Positions 25,019-36,602 of a DNA stretch of 64,000 bases are shown one piece after another. Each line of letters opens with the position of its first letter. The stretch's first letter is position 1. Source of the stretch: Anopheles merus (Eukaryota; Arthropoda; Insecta; Diptera; Culicidae); assembly GCF_017562075.2 (NCBI RefSeq), contig NC_054081.1:24853373-24917372 (forward strand). The letters are read 5' to 3'. Below the pieces are notes generated by a model, which was not told the DNA's origin, did not search any database, and saw only the letters and a program-made list of their open reading frames with translations. Made by a program: the position numbers and the translations under genes.

Positions 25019-25373
25019 GCGACGATCGTAAACAAATATAGAACTGTCACCGGGGCTGACAGCCAAACATTCAGCCCTTGCGATCGCGAGAAATTCCACA
25101 CTCTCACCTATAGAGGGCACTGTAACGAGTTCGGGCACAGGGAAGGCGAATGACCTCAAGATCAGGAATCGGGTTCCTCGCCATCGCGATTGCAACAGTA
25201 GCATCACGACAGCGGGCGAGAGTAGTTGAAAAACTTTTTAAAGGTGTTCAAAAACCGCTACACAATAAAGTTTCTACCCAAAGAGAAACTCGGCGATACG
25301 ACATTTTTTTGACTCCTATGAGAAATAAATTTCTATCTCGTTACGCGACTAGTTCGGGAGCTAACAAGCTTTA
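25019..25373. mobile_element. Insertion of unknown type in the CR1 linker
   Basis: CR1 similarity stops after AATTATGCTC and resumes at GACCTTCCAAAATTGGAG. GTTG/TTG words at both edges could be a 3-4 bp duplication. The interior shows no recognised ORF or long inverted ends. Confidence 0.5.
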
Positions 25374-27520
25374 GTTGACCTTCCAAAATTGGAGCGACTG
25401 ATTTTATCTTTTGACAATTCTTTTAACTGTTCGGACTATTCAACCATTGACGATGCCACAGAAGCTTTTTGTGAGTTTATGAGATCTGCTATATGTGAAT
25501 GTACCCCTGTTAAAATTCCTCGTCGTGGGCCACTATGGGCTGATCGCACACTAAATGCTTTAAAAAAAGAAAAAAAGAAAGCCTATTCTGATCAACGAGC
25601 AGAACGAAACAGCACGTCACGTCTTTACTACAACAGAGTTCATTCTCTCTATCGCTGATATAATAGATCCTGTCACCGAAGTTATTTGAAACAAACTGCA
25701 CGTTCCCTCTGCAAGTACCCTAGGCGCTTTTGGAGTTATATGGACAAAAAACGAAAATCTACTGGGCTACCAAGCATTATACTTTAAAACGGGGACAGTG
25801 CCTGTTCCCTGCCAGAAATGTGTAAATTGTTTGCCTTGCGCTTTAAGGACAACTTCGCTTCGCTAACTACTGGTCCAGAAGATGTGGCCGATGCTCTCTC
25901 TGACATACCTGTTGGTGCACTGCTCCCTATGCTACCAGTCATCAATGACGATACGACCACCTCTGCCATCAAACGTGTCAAATCCTCATATACCCCTGGC
26001 CCAGATGGTATACCGGCCGTTATCCTAAAGTGGTGTGCCTCTACGCTTGCTCCCTCGCTGATGAAGATTTTTAAGGCATCCCTGAGATGTGAAACCTTTC
26101 CTGCCACTTGGAAATCTTCCTGGATGACACCCATCTACAAGAAGGGCTGTAAGAATGATGCTGTAAACTATCGTGGCGTAACCTCACTCAGCGTGTGTGC
26201 AAAGGTGTTCGAAATGCTAATCTACGAGCCATTGTTGGCCTCGGCCTGCAACTATATTAGTGTGAATCAACATGGTTTTGTACCCAGGCGATCTACAACG
26301 ACTAATATACTAGAGTTTGTTAGCAAATGCCATAAATATATCGATATCGGTTTACAACTAGATGCTATTTATACGGATATCAATGCAGCATTCGACAGTG
26401 TATCGCACTCCATCTTGCTAGCGAAACTCGACTTACTTGGTCTCCCAAACCCTATGATAACGTGGCTTAGATCGTACCTTACAGATAGTCAATATTCTGT
26501 GAAATTAGGCCCGTAGATGTCTAGTCCAGTGCATGCATCTTCTGGAGTCCCGCAGGGCAGCAACCTGGGTCCTTTGCTGTTCCTTCTTTTCATCAACGAC
26601 GTGACGTTCATCCTTCCGGCTGATAATCATCTATTGTACGCTGATGACGCGAAAATTTTTCGTGTTATTCGAGAACCAGAAGACCACGCCCGACTGCAAA
26701 CTTCCTTGCATGAGTTCCAGTGTTGGTGCAACCGTAATGCTTTATCACTATGCACAGATAAATGTGAAGCCATCACTTTCAATCGTTCTCGCTGCCCATC
26801 ATTGTATGAATATGCGCTTGATGGACAGTCCTTGGCGCGAAAACAATGTGTTAAGGATCTAAGTGTTTTGCTCGATACAAAACTATCATTTAAGGATCAG
26901 CTGGATCAAGTAGTAGCTAGCAGCAATAGAATGCTAGGGCTAGTTATCAATATGACTCGCGAGCTTAATGATATAACTTGCACCAAGGCGCTCTATTGCT
27001 CACTTATTATTGCACAGCTCTATTGCTCACAACGACCGGGTTGATGGAATATGCAAATATCGTATGGTGGCCAACTGCAGCGCGTCGGAATCAATTGGAA
27101 TCAATCCAGCGCAAAATTACAGGATTTGCACTTCGCTCATGGAACCAAACGCTCGATTACCGGACTAGGTGTTTACTACTCGGGTTATCCACCCTAAGTG
27201 AGCGAATACGAAATGCCAGGTTGTCGTTCATCACGGGACTTCTCGACGGCCATATTGACTCTCCGTCACTACTGGCTGCCATCAACCTGTACGTTCCGGC
27301 CAGGCCGCTTCGGACTCGGGCAATGTTGGCCCTCGACGACCGTAGAACGCAGTTTGGCTCCTCTGACCCGTTCCTACTCATGTGCCGTGCTTTCAACGCC
27401 GTCAGCGACGCTTTTGAGCCAAGGATTTCGCCAACTGAGTTTAATGATCGTGTTTCTGTGTTAAATTTGGTTCCATAGTGAACATTTGTATGTTCTATGT
27501 TATTGCAATCCATTGTAAAA

Positions 27521-27737
27521 CTTCTTCTTCTTCTTCTTCTTCTTTGGCTAAACAACCGATGCCGGTCAAGGCCTGCCAACCCACTTGTGGGGTTGGCTTT
27601 CAGTGACTTATTGATTTCCCCCCATAGCAGGATAGTCAGTCCTACGTATGGCGGCACGGTCTATTGGGGCTTGAACCCATGACGGGCATGTTGTTAAGTC
27701 GTACGAGTTGACGACTGTACCATGAGACCGGCTCATT
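27521..27737 (-). mobile_element. tRNA-derived SINE (family S), copy 4, full length
   Basis: Minus-strand A-box is at 27712-27722 (inverse CGACTGTACCA), B-box at 27667-27677 (inverse GGGCTTGAACC), with a long (AAG)n tail. Flanks ATTGTAAAAC on both sides fit a target duplication. It sits in the 3' UTR of the CR1 copy. Confidence 0.9.
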
Positions 27738-27822
27738 GTAAAACACTCATTGTAAAACATTGCTAAAATGGTTCGAGAGGGCATTATTGTCCATCGATAG
27801 ACAAATAAACATAAACATACTC

Positions 27823-28482
27823 AGTTCTGAGAGAATATACTCGAGCACTCGCGCATGAGTGCAAGCAAGCGCGGTATAGAGGATAGAGGAAGAAAAACGA
27901 TTATTTTGCTCCAAGCTTTCTACTTTTGTCCCATTGTCAGCGCCTACACGCACGGTCCAAAACAGCCAAAGTCACACAAAATCATGAAAAAATCTGCGCC
28001 CTTTTGTTCCGGTGTCCTCGCGAAGTTTACCGAACCGAACCGAATAGTTGTGTTCGATACATATGTGTGCGTATCAGGTAGCAGCATTTGTACTGCTTAC
28101 CTGTCGTATGCCGCTGTGATACCGAGCGAGACGCATGGACAACGTGAGGACATGTGTAGCCATGAGGAAAGTTTTCTGTGTCTCTTTTGCCTTGTCCTTG
28201 CCTTTAGATCCTGATGAGTGAAGCATGTATACCTTTCTGGTACGTTCGGGGTATAAGCCCTCTCAAGTTAATGGTAAAGATAGAATCGTATACAACCGGC
28301 TCTGCATTCTGGCGTGGGCAGGCCCATGGACGCCGTTTGTACGCAGACATTGGGTCTAATGCTTCCGAGTCGCTCTCTTTCTCCGATCTATCATTCTCCT
28401 GCCTAAACTACTTGTTGTTATAGTTTAGTTGTTATAGTTAAGGTGCGTTTACAATACGAATATATTTGAATAATAGCTGGCA
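27823..28482. other. Non-coding, nothing recognised
   Basis: Short + frames at 27855-28214 and 28214-28423 carry no recognisable domain and no splice support. Confidence 0.5.
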
Positions 28483-28857
28483 TTTTAACAGTTGTTTAAA
28501 GTTCATTTTGGTTTAGCCGAGCTCATTTGTTGATCATTCCTGTCAAAAAAAAAAGATTGTCAAAACAGTTAACGACTGCTCGATATCGCATATGGGCAAA
28601 CACATGGAAAAAACTCGAGAAGTATAGTTAAACGTCTGTTAATTTGTATCGCATACGCTTTTGACGATCATTTGTTTAACGACGGCATAGGGTCATCAGT
28701 AAAATTAACAAATGAACGCAGCGCGTTCGCGATGCCAAATTAGAGCAATTTCAACGACTCTGCGTAATTTTTGACGACTGTTAATTTATAACGATTTCTT
28801 TCGCGATATCGGCTGATATGTTAATTTTTAACAATTTCTTTTGCGATACCGGCTAAT
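28483..28857. mobile_element. FB-2 foldback MITE, copy b (uninterrupted)
   Basis: It runs TAGCTGGCA to TACCGGCTA and shares order and spacing with 3212-3579. Inner inverted modules (AACAGTCGTT-type, GCATACGCTTTTGACGATC) give it a foldback shape. It serves as the intact reference for the copy split by element A. Confidence 0.75.
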
Positions 28858-29059
28858 GTGTGTGGTTCTTTCATTCGAACCATTTCGCTCTCCAAGTTAA
28901 ACGTTGAAGCAGTTCATGTGTATTTCTTAATGGCTGTTATATTAAGTTTGCATTCAAACCAGTAGTGTTCTGTCGTGTCGAATCATAAATATGAACACCA
29001 AAATTTTTAAAACTATTTAGTCTCAACATGTCTAATGCTAGATATGCAATGAAGAGAAG

Positions 29060-29234
29060 TGTTGTGTTTAAATGTGTTTATTCGACGTACTGTCGGGGAA
29101 TGAATCTCGAGATGAGGATTGAGCCCCTTTTATACTAATTCTAACAATAGCCAAAAACAGTCTGCACTCACATTACTATTCTAACTTATACTAATATAGT
29201 TCATATCGTATTAGTAGTAGTTCACTATATAACA
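29060..29234 (-). repeat. 3' LTR of the gypsy element
   Basis: 175 bp, starting TGTTATATAG and ending CACAACA on the minus strand, with the usual TG...CA ends. It contains TATAAAAGGGG (promoter-like) and AATAAA (polyadenylation-like). It equals the LTRs at 37630 and 41687 at the three sites where the 5' LTR at 33577 differs. Confidence 0.93.
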
Positions 29235-29318
29235 CATCTCGCAGCTTTAAATGACATTTTAGAGATTATTATTATTTTTTTTTTAAGGATTACAGACTAC
29301 TCTTATAATCCAAAATTA

Positions 29319-30208
29319 CGCTAGTCCAATGTGTGTCTTTGCCTATCCTTGATTCTTTTTGACCTGCGTAACTTGGGTGAAGAAGACTCACTTCGTTTTC
29401 TTTTTGTAGTTCTTATTTTTTGTTTCGCTAAAGGTATGCTTGGTACTTGATTAGTAATTGGAACTGTCTCTGGAACTGAATTACTTTCTATTAACGGAAG
29501 GGTTGGATGGTATTGGTCTGCAAGCTCAGAAAACCGAATCTGATTTGTATGAACCATTCTCACATTGCCTTGTAAATTAATCAAATAAGTGTTTGGGCTT
29601 ATTTTCTCTAATACCACCGCTGGTATCCATCTAACATATTCTTCCATATGGTTTCTATAGAATACCTTATCTCCGCGGCTGTATGTATGCTTGGGACTTA
29701 CTTGTTTAGGTATGCAATTCGTTTTGGGAAGTATAGTTACGCATCTTTTATCATTTTGTATAGATAGCTTAACCGGGTTGCTCGTATTTAATAATGTGCG
29801 TGGCACATAACTGAATAATAATGAAGAAGGAGTTTTACCAGTAGATGTAGATGGAGTATTGCGATAATTGAAAAGTATTTTGTTAATTTTTTTCTGAAGT
29901 GGTAATTGTTTCAATCGCTCGTCAATCAGATACTTTTTCAACACTTTTTTAATTGTCTGAACTCCCCTCTACGCTAATCCATTTGACTGGGGGTGATAAG
30001 GAGGAGATTTCAACACCTTTATATTATTTGCCTTACAGGCTTCTATAAAACCTGAGGAGTTGAAGGGTGGACCATTGTCCGAACACACTTCATTTGGGAA
30101 CCCAAAATACGTATAGATTTCATCTAAACGCTCCAATACACTCTCGGTACACGTTTTACGTAATGATTTAACATCTATAAATTTTGAATAAGCATCCACT
30201 ACTATCAA
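29319..30208 (-). pseudogene. pol: gypsy integrase core and C-terminal part
   Basis: The core domain begins FLIVVDAYSKFIDV with the second catalytic Asp in SDNGPPF. The frame then stops at TAG (29969-29971), exactly where the family has the catalytic Glu following HPQSNGLA. After the stop the same frame continues (29321-29968) through a C-terminal domain to a natural end rich in Lys/Arg. One base change thus removes the catalytic residue and truncates the protein. Confidence 0.88.
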
Positions 30209-30221
30209 AAAAGTATTTCGG

Positions 30222-30803
30222 TCAAATAGAATAAATCCAAATGAATGCGTTCAAATGCATGTGTAGCTGAAGGCCAACTTGATGTAACTGTCTCTTTGGT
30301 ACCCTTTGAGTTTTTTGACAAATAGGGCAAGATTTAAGTGTATTTAGTACATCTTTGTCAAAACCTTTCCACCAAAAATATGATCGACCGATCATTTTCA
30401 TTCTTATAACCCCATCATGATTTTCATGCAATTTTTGTAACACTCGACTTTGTAGTGACTTTGGCACTACTACCCGATCTTCAAAATAGAGACAATTATT
30501 TTCGACCTCAAAATTCTGTACCATTTTTGAATACGGTTTCATTTCTTCCACTACTTCTTTTGGCCAACCATTTATAGTCCAATTAATAATGTTACTGATA
30601 ACAGCATCCTTGTGCTGCTCTTCCTCTATTTCTTCCACACCAATAAATTGTTGCAGGTTATTATCTGCAACCGATATGTGCTCAATACGATTTTTGATTG
30701 GCAATGGTAGACGAGATAATGCATCGGCATGACTAATACCTTTACCTGGCCTATGTACCACGTTGTAGGAATAATTCGACACAATTACTGCCCATCTGTG
30801 CAA
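30222..30803 (-). pseudogene. pol: gypsy RNase H end and integrase zinc-binding domain
   Basis: It starts in the RNase H to integrase linker (HRWAVIVSNYSYNVVHRPGKG region). It includes HADALSR and an HHCC zinc-binding segment with LHENHDG and SCPICQ. It is out of frame with the RT part upstream and with the integrase core downstream, so frame changes occur near 30830 and 30240. Confidence 0.87.
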
Positions 30804-30852
30804 TCTAGAAATTGCGACAGCAGACGATCCTTGTGTGGGTTAAAAATTTGCC

Positions 30853-32424
30853 TCAGCGAAGAACTGTCCGTAACGAGAGTAAAACTCGTACCATACAAAT
30901 ACTTATGAAATTTTTTACGCCGAACACAACCGCTAAAGCTTCTTTATGTATTTGCCCGTAGTTCATTTGCGCGCTTGTTAGTGTTGATGAGGCAAAGTAC
31001 ACAGGCTTTTCTACTTGATCCACTATGTGCGATAACACGGCACCTACCCCATACGGACTGGCATCCGTTGTTAGTATAAGTGGCTTTTTTGGATCGTAGG
31101 GTTCCAACACATCGTTAGAAACCAAGAGCTCCTTACATTTTTTAAACGCTGTCTCGCACTCGTTGGACCATGTGAATTTGCTATCTCTCTTTAGCAAATT
31201 ATATAACGGATGTAACTCCGATGACAAATTCGGCAAAAATCTGTGGTAGTAGTTTAACAGACCTAAAAATGACTGTAACTGACCAATATCTTTAGGTGCT
31301 GGACCAAGACAGATTGCTTCCACTTTACCTTTACATGGACGTATTCCCTCGCTTGCTAGCATGAACCCGAGGTGTTCGATTTCTGTTTGGAAAAATTGCG
31401 ATTTAGCCGAATTAATTTGAACTTTATGTTTATTTAATTTAAACAACACCTGGAATAAATTTTCTTTGCATTCACTTATGGTACTTCCACCAATTAGAAT
31501 ATCATCTAAATAAGGAATAGCTTTTGTCCCGAGTAGTATTTGATCTATTATAGATTGAAATACAGACGGCGCTGAACTTATACCAAAAGGTATTCTTGTG
31601 TATTTGAACAATCCTCGATGGGTATTTACGGTACATAACTCTTGCGCTGAGTTGGACAAACGTACCTGTAGGTAAGCCCCGGTTAAATCGATTTTGCAAA
31701 AATAAATAAAATTCGACAAATTGGCTAGTATGTCATCAATAGCCGGCAACGGATAATGTTCCGTGGAAATAAATCGATTCAATGTAGCTTTCCCATCTAA
31801 GCAAATTCGAATTTTTCCATCCTTTTTTGGTGTTATTACTATAGGACTAGCCCATGTGGACGTACGTACTGGGACTAAGATTCCGCTTTCCACCATGCTA
31901 TCTATTTCCTTTTCTACTTTTTCACGAAATTTGAACGGTACAGTGTATGGTTTATGAAATATGGGTACAGCATCTTGCTTAAGGATTATATCCGCTGTAA
32001 ACCCTTCAATTGCCTGACTGGCATCCCCCGTAATTACGTATGAGTATTTGTGTTGAATTTCAGACTTAAAATTGTGTTGAATAGCATCAATAGACGAAAA
32101 ATGGAGACTTACCAGTTTTCTCCATTCTGGCATGATTTTATCTAAACTTGAGCGACCGAGGAGTGGTGTAAGCACCTTATTTTTTTCTGGTTCTAGAACA
32201 AAAATATTTAGCAAAACGAAATTGCCATACCTGTTCCTCACTTGTACTAGTAGCTCTCCTTTTGGACGAATAGTTTGCCCTGACACCGTTAGAAACACCT
32301 TTGTCGTCTTCCGCAACTGCACGTGAGAGAGTTTCTCCTCGTACGTCTCTCTCGATATCACCGATTCGCACGCGCCGGTGTCTACCTCGAAACACACCAT
32401 CACACCTTCAATTTGCAGCTCCAT
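30853..32424 (-). pseudogene. pol: gypsy protease-RT-RNase H
   Basis: 523 codons are open. The aspartic protease motif VDTGA lies at residues 15-19, RT motif YLDDILIGG near residue 303, RNase H motif TTDASPYG near 449. The frame is lost near 30905 beside a six-T run, where the last 20 or so residues turn into unrelated sequence. ATG at 32424 follows gag; upstream codons in this frame are open back to a TAG at the end of gag (see the copy at 40606). The enzyme set would copy element RNA to DNA in Gag particles, but this copy is broken. Confidence 0.9.
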
Positions 32425-32549
32425 TGTCGCTGGTATATCTGTGCGCGTTGAACTCGCACCGTTGGCACTGCAAATCGTACCGGTGAACTTCTCGTTCTAG
32501 CACGTTGTTGGTTTCGATGTATCGTCAGCATCTTTCAACTGGTTCAGGT

Positions 32550-33428
32550 TCATCTGCTCCGTAGCGTCCACGAGCTCAGCCACTCGATTTTTTTGTTTTT
32601 TGACCGACACAACGATGACACATGACCAACCTTTCCGCATGCGTAACACGTCCATTTTTTGGCAGGACAAGATTCTGGGTTGTGAGCCCTACCACATCGA
32701 AAACAGTTTTTGTCGCGTTCCGATGAAGGCTTAGATCCCGCATGCGTTGTCCCTTTTCTATTCTGTTTAGCTGGCATTTTCTCTGACGGCTTCCAAGCTG
32801 TGCGTGGCTTTAGCGTTGCCAGTTTTGATGCTCCCTGCATCTCTTTACACTCGTGCTCCGCCGCTTCCCAGCTTCTGCCAATCTCACACGCTTTTTCGAA
32901 GGTGAGACCTTCTTCGGTAAGGAGTTTAGTGCGCAACCCGGAGTTATGCACCCCTGCTACGAATTGATCGCGTAGCGCTTGTTGCAAAAACGTTCCAAAA
33001 TCACAAGATTGTGAGGACGCTTTTAGTTCGATAATAAACTCCGTTATTGTTTGACCTATCGCTTGTTCGCATTTGCGATACTTGTATCGCTCTGCCACCA
33101 CGTTAACTTTTGGGGCTAAGTGCTGTTTCAACAGTTTGATCAGGTCCTTATACGATTTAGAACACGGATCATCTGGCGAACATATTCGTGATGCCATGGA
33201 ATATAATGATGGACCCGCCATTGTAACCAGCATTGGCACTTTTTTACCTTCTTCTACGTCGTTTACGATGAAGAACTGCTTCAGGCGATTTTCATATTCG
33301 TCGAAATTTTCACCAACGACGAACGGTTCCATGTGGCCAAACATTGACATTGCCATTTTTATATGCCCTAAGCCTGACGTTGACGGCTTTGGCTCTTCCC
33401 CGTCGGGCATCCTAAGTTGCCTCTGCAC
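32550..33428 (-). CDS. gag: gypsy Gag, copy 1
   Basis: 292 codons. The N-terminal capsid-like region is without recognised enzymatic motifs. Near residues 240-276 are two zinc knuckles, CX2CX3HX4C and CX2CX4HX4C, for RNA binding. The final 12 or so residues (IEWLSSWTLRSR) come from a shifted frame, because the T-run at about 32587-32593 is one base shorter than in copy 3. Copy 1 reads KQHLAPK where copies 2 and 3 read KHHLAPK. It would form the element's particle shell. Confidence 0.9.
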   Translation of the reverse strand: MQRQLRMPDGEEPKPSTSGLGHIKMAMSMFGHMEPFVVGENFDEYENRLKQFFIVNDVEEGKKVPMLVTMAGPSLYSMASRICSPDDPCSKSYKDLIKLLKQHLAPKVNVVAERYKYRKCEQAIGQTITEFIIELKASSQSCDFGTFLQQALRDQFVAGVHNSGLRTKLLTEEGLTFEKACEIGRSWEAAEHECKEMQGASKLATLKPRTAWKPSEKMPAKQNRKGTTHAGSKPSSERDKNCFRCGRAHNPESCPAKKWTCYACGKVGHVSSLCRSKNKKIEWLSSWTLRSR

Positions 33429-33560
33429 ACTAACACAACACTACACCGCACTAATCTCAGACACGAGATCGACTGACTGACCGACTGATAACGATTTGAT
33501 CCGACGTTGATCAAAACGCACGACTGATTAGAGAGAGGTTTCACACGTTTACCTTATATC

Positions 33561-33570
33561 CTCGTCGCTA
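33561..33570 (-). other. Primer-binding site (tRNA-Ser type), mutated in copy 1
   Basis: On the minus strand, six bases (CAGTTT) after the LTR end, copy 1 reads TAGCGACGAG. Copies 2 (37614-37623) and 3 read TGGCGACGAG, which fits the 3' end of an insect tRNA-Ser as used by Mag-type elements. The G-to-A change in copy 1 weakens the CCA pairing. Confidence 0.7.
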
Positions 33571-33576
33571 AAACTG

Positions 33577-33751
33577 TGTTGTGTTTAAATGTGTTTATTC
33601 GACGTACTTTCGGGGAATGAATCTCGAGATGAGGATTGAGCCCCTTTTATACTAATTCTAACAAGAGCCAAAAACAGTCTGCACTTACATTACTATTCTA
33701 ACTTATACTAATATAGTTCATATCGTATTAGTAGTAGTTCACTATATAACA
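33577..33751 (-). repeat. 5' LTR of the gypsy element (first repeat unit)
   Basis: 175 bp. It differs from the 3' LTR at three positions (TACTTTCGG, CAAGAGCC and CACTTACATT in + reading). It is followed directly by the duplication AGAAG. Confidence 0.92.
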
Positions 33752-33960
33752 AGAAGAAGATTGCATAGCAAGCCGTTCAGGTAATGTGTCGAAAAAAGTC
33801 GGAATCTCGTACACTAAAACCTTTCGCCAACGACGTTGACCACCAGTCGATAAATATATCGACCAATTTAATAACAAATAAAATAATAACAAATTGCGAA
33901 GCGGCAAATTTTTCAACTGGTAAAACGGTAGGAGCAACTGCCATGGTCGCCATAACAATA

Positions 33961-34267
33961 CAGTCTGTTCCCGAGTTTCGCGGTTCTCGACTTACGCGGA
34001 TTCGGGGATACGCAATTTGCTTCAAGAATTTTCTAATGCTGTAAAAATTGCATATTTTCCTATAAATTTATCGACTAAAAAGCAAAACATATCACAAAGT
34101 TCTACACAAATCGTATCAAATTAATGATTAAGTGTACAAAACTACTAAATTGAATAAAAAATACCGAGTAAATAATTATATTTTGGTCGAAAATTCGACT
34201 TACGCGGATATTTCAGTTACGCGCATTCCTCGGAAACGCACATACCACGAAACTCGGGAAAAGACTG
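33961..34267. mobile_element. TA-flanked MITE, pogo/Tc1-like ends (unit 1)
   Basis: TA then CAGTCTGTTCCCGAGTTTCG at the left, and the inverse CGAAACTCGGGAAAAGACTG then TA at the right. 307 bp, with inner repeats of CGACTTACGCGGAT. No transposase. It is carried to 38015-38321 and 42072-42386 by the triplication. Confidence 0.82.
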
Positions 34268-35123
34268 TACAAGTTTTCTGTCGTGAAAAACTCAGTTTTC
34301 GTTCGCAGTTATGAAAAACTCAGTTTTCGTTCGCAGGTTAAAAAAAGAGAGCGTTTGCCCTACGCGTGGCTTCTTTTTTCCTTTTTCCATGGCGATGGCT
34401 GTTACCCCATCGTGTTACGCAGCGAATATAGCCCTTTTACCGAACTTTGAAATTCGTAGATCGATCTTGACGAAGTGTCCAAATCTATCTCCTGTCATTT
34501 GCTTGTTTGTTTATATTTTTCATACCATAAAAAGAGGCACGGTGTTTGTCGGCACGGTTACTCGTAACTTAACGAAGGTTAACCTTCGTTTCTATGACCA
34601 AAAATACACCCTCATCTTCATGACCACCTACCCGGGTAGATTATACATTTTATAAGGGAATTTGTATTTTATTGGTCAAATAATGTCTTATTTAACTTAT
34701 TCTTTTCAGCTATAATAACAATGATTCTTTTTATGTTATAAATTTATTATGTTTAGCTTATAGTCACGTAAATTGAATGCACAGCAATTAGTTCAACTCA
34801 CACTAACACCATGTCTTCCCGACTGTTGCGGCCGAGGGCTCCGCCGGGGGAAGGATCTGGCATCTACGGCTACAACGGGGAATTCTCCAAGCCTTTCAGC
34901 TAGTGCTCCTCGCTGCCTCGGGAGTCTATGTAACAGAAAGGGGGATCGTTCCTTGATGAGATTCGGAGAGTTTCGGATGTTCTGAAACAAAGCTATTAAC
35001 TCATTTGCTTATCGTACGAATTGTTGTTGTTGCTATAGTTTATAGAGGCTTTGGCTCCAACGGAGTTCTTTCGCCTCTTTTTATCGTACGAATCTGATTT
35101 GGTTCCAGCTTGAGCCGCCCTTA
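34268..35123. other. Flank segment of the repeat unit, unidentified
   Basis: It holds a 30 bp tandem repeat (GAAAAACTCAGTTTTCGTTC twice, 34284-34335), a CCTACCCGGGTAG word at 34627, and a GC-rich block at 34800-34985. The GC-rich block is open on the minus strand for 65 codons and unlike its AT-rich surroundings, but no family is recognised. TTATCGTACGAAT occurs twice (35010 and 35082). Confidence 0.5.
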
Positions 35124-35609
35124 CAGGGTTTACCAGCATAATAAACAACTGTCCACTTGTTTATAACAATAGTCGTATAAATAAATAAATAAATAGACAC
35201 CGCTGTCTACCACTTGCTCACACGTCAGATGGTGTAAGCTACTCTGTCCAATTCAATAACACAATTTTCGCCTTCGATTAGCAACTGTCAGATTCGGCAC
35301 AGTTTGTTTTGTTGGGACAAATTTTGCAAAAACCAAACATTTTTAAACACGTTTATTTTATTCAAGCAATTTGCAGTATAAACCATACATTTCAATAAAT
35401 CAAAACATTAATTTTGTTAATTACACAACATCCACAATAAACCGTGCCGAATCCGACCGTTGTGCAATCGAAGGCGAAAATTGAGTTATTGAATTGGACC
35501 GAGTAGCTTACACCATCTGACGTGTGAGCAAGTGGTAGACAGCGGTGTCTATACAAAACGACTATTGTTATAAACAAGTGAACAGTTGTTTATATGCTGG
35601 TAAACCCTG
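35124..35609. mobile_element. TA-flanked long-inverted-repeat MITE (unit 1)
   Basis: TA-CAGGGTTTACCAGCATA at the left and the inverse at the right, with inverted repeats extending about 180 bp through GACACCGCTGTC and AGATGGTGTAAGC. It shares CAGGGTTTACC ends with 62294. Copies by triplication are at 39179-39665 and 43243-43729. Confidence 0.88.
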
Positions 35610-35676
35610 TATGTACCAAAAAATTCACTATTTTTCTGCCCGATACTAAACCAAAAACTCTACGCCTTTCCTCCCA

Positions 35677-36477
35677 CTACCATTCCCGTTTGTCTCCAAC
35701 TCCCATCACGCTCCCGGTTTCTATTGTCACCCCGGTTAAATCGATTTTGCAAAAATAAATAAAATTCGACAAATTGGCTAGTATGTCATCAATAGCCGGC
35801 AACGGATAATGTTCCGTGGAAATAAATCGATTCAATGTAGCTTTCCCATCTAAGCAAATTCGAATTTTTCCATCCTTTTTTGGTGTTATTACTATAGGAC
35901 TAGCCCATGTGGACGTACGTACTGGGACTAAGATTCCGCTTTCCACCATGCTATCTATTTCCTTTTCTACTTTTTCACGAAATTTGAACGGTACAGTGTA
36001 TGGTTTATGAAATATGGGTACAGCATCTTGCTTAAGGATTATATCCGCTGTAAACCCTTCAATTGCCTGACTGGCATCCCCCGTAATTACGTATGAGTAT
36101 TTGTGTTGAATTTCAGACTTAAAATTGTGTTGAATAGCATCAATAGACGAAAAATGGAGACTTACCAGTTTTCTCCATTCTGGCATGATTTTATCTAAAC
36201 TTGAGCGACCGAGGAGTGGTGTAAGCACCTTATTTTTTTCTGGTTCTAGAACAAAAATATTTAGCAAAACGAAATTGCCATACCTGTTCCTCACTTGTAC
36301 TAGTAGCTCTCCTTTTGGACGAATAGTTTGCCCTGACACCGTTAGAAACACCTTTGTCGTCTTCCGCAACTGCACGTGAGAGAGTTTCTCCTCGTACGTC
36401 TCTCTCGATATCACCGATTCGCACGCGCCGGTGTCTACCTCGAAACACACCATCACACCTTCAATTTGCAGCTCCAT
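35677..36477 (-). pseudogene. pol: gypsy pol fragment, unit 2 (protease plus start of RT)
   Basis: It has the protease VDTGA motif and RT up to FCKIDLTG, then the frame runs into flank sequence (17 foreign residues) and stops. The junction is the repeat-unit boundary at 35730/35731. It lacks all RT catalytic motifs after the first. Confidence 0.93.
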
Positions 36478-36602
36478 TGTCGCTGGTATATCTGTGCGCG
36501 TTGAACTCGCACCGTTGGCACTGCAAATCGTACCGGTGAACTTCTCGTTCTAGCACGTTGTTGGTTTCGATGTATCGTCAGCATCTTTCAACTGGTTCAG
36601 GT

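Larger units (their letters stand above)
24727..27822 (+). pseudogene. CR1-clade element, 5'-truncated ORF2
   Basis: It begins inside the endonuclease (VDGLHQNGLYQHNF) and runs through its end (TTIDEHHPPLDFD). The linker follows (25389-25740), then RT with DAIYTDINAAFDSVSH (motif A), GVPQGSNLGPLLFLLF (motif B) and LLYADDAKIF (motif C), then the C-terminal domain to 27476. The 3' UTR contains a SINE (27521-27737), and an AATAAAC-type tail ends near 27822. An insertion of about 355 bp (25019-25373) interrupts the linker. A TAG at 26514-26516 splits RT in frame, and a frame change occurs near 27030 beside a small 27 bp-offset repeat of GCTCTATTGCTCAC. Confidence 0.87.
29060..33751 (-). mobile_element. 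Full-length Ty3/gypsy LTR retrotransposon, Mag lineage, inactive
   Basis: Two 175 bp LTRs bound it, and 5 bp duplications AGAAG flank it (29055-29059 and 33752-33756). In minus-strand order it has 5' LTR (33577-33751), primer site (33561-33570), gag, protease, RT, RNase H, integrase and 3' LTR. Gag carries the paired zinc knuckles with CPAKKWTCYACGK that are typical of Mag. At least two frameshifts near 30905 and 30830, two near 30240, and a stop at 29969-29971 disable pol. The LTRs differ at three positions, so insertion is fairly recent but not new. Its 5' half is also the start of the tandem triplication. Confidence 0.93.

Noticed and set aside
31763..33480. Plus-strand ORFs (31763, 32710, 33073 and their copies in units 2 and 3)
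   Set aside because: Antisense shadows of gag and pol. They repeat only because the unit is triplicated.
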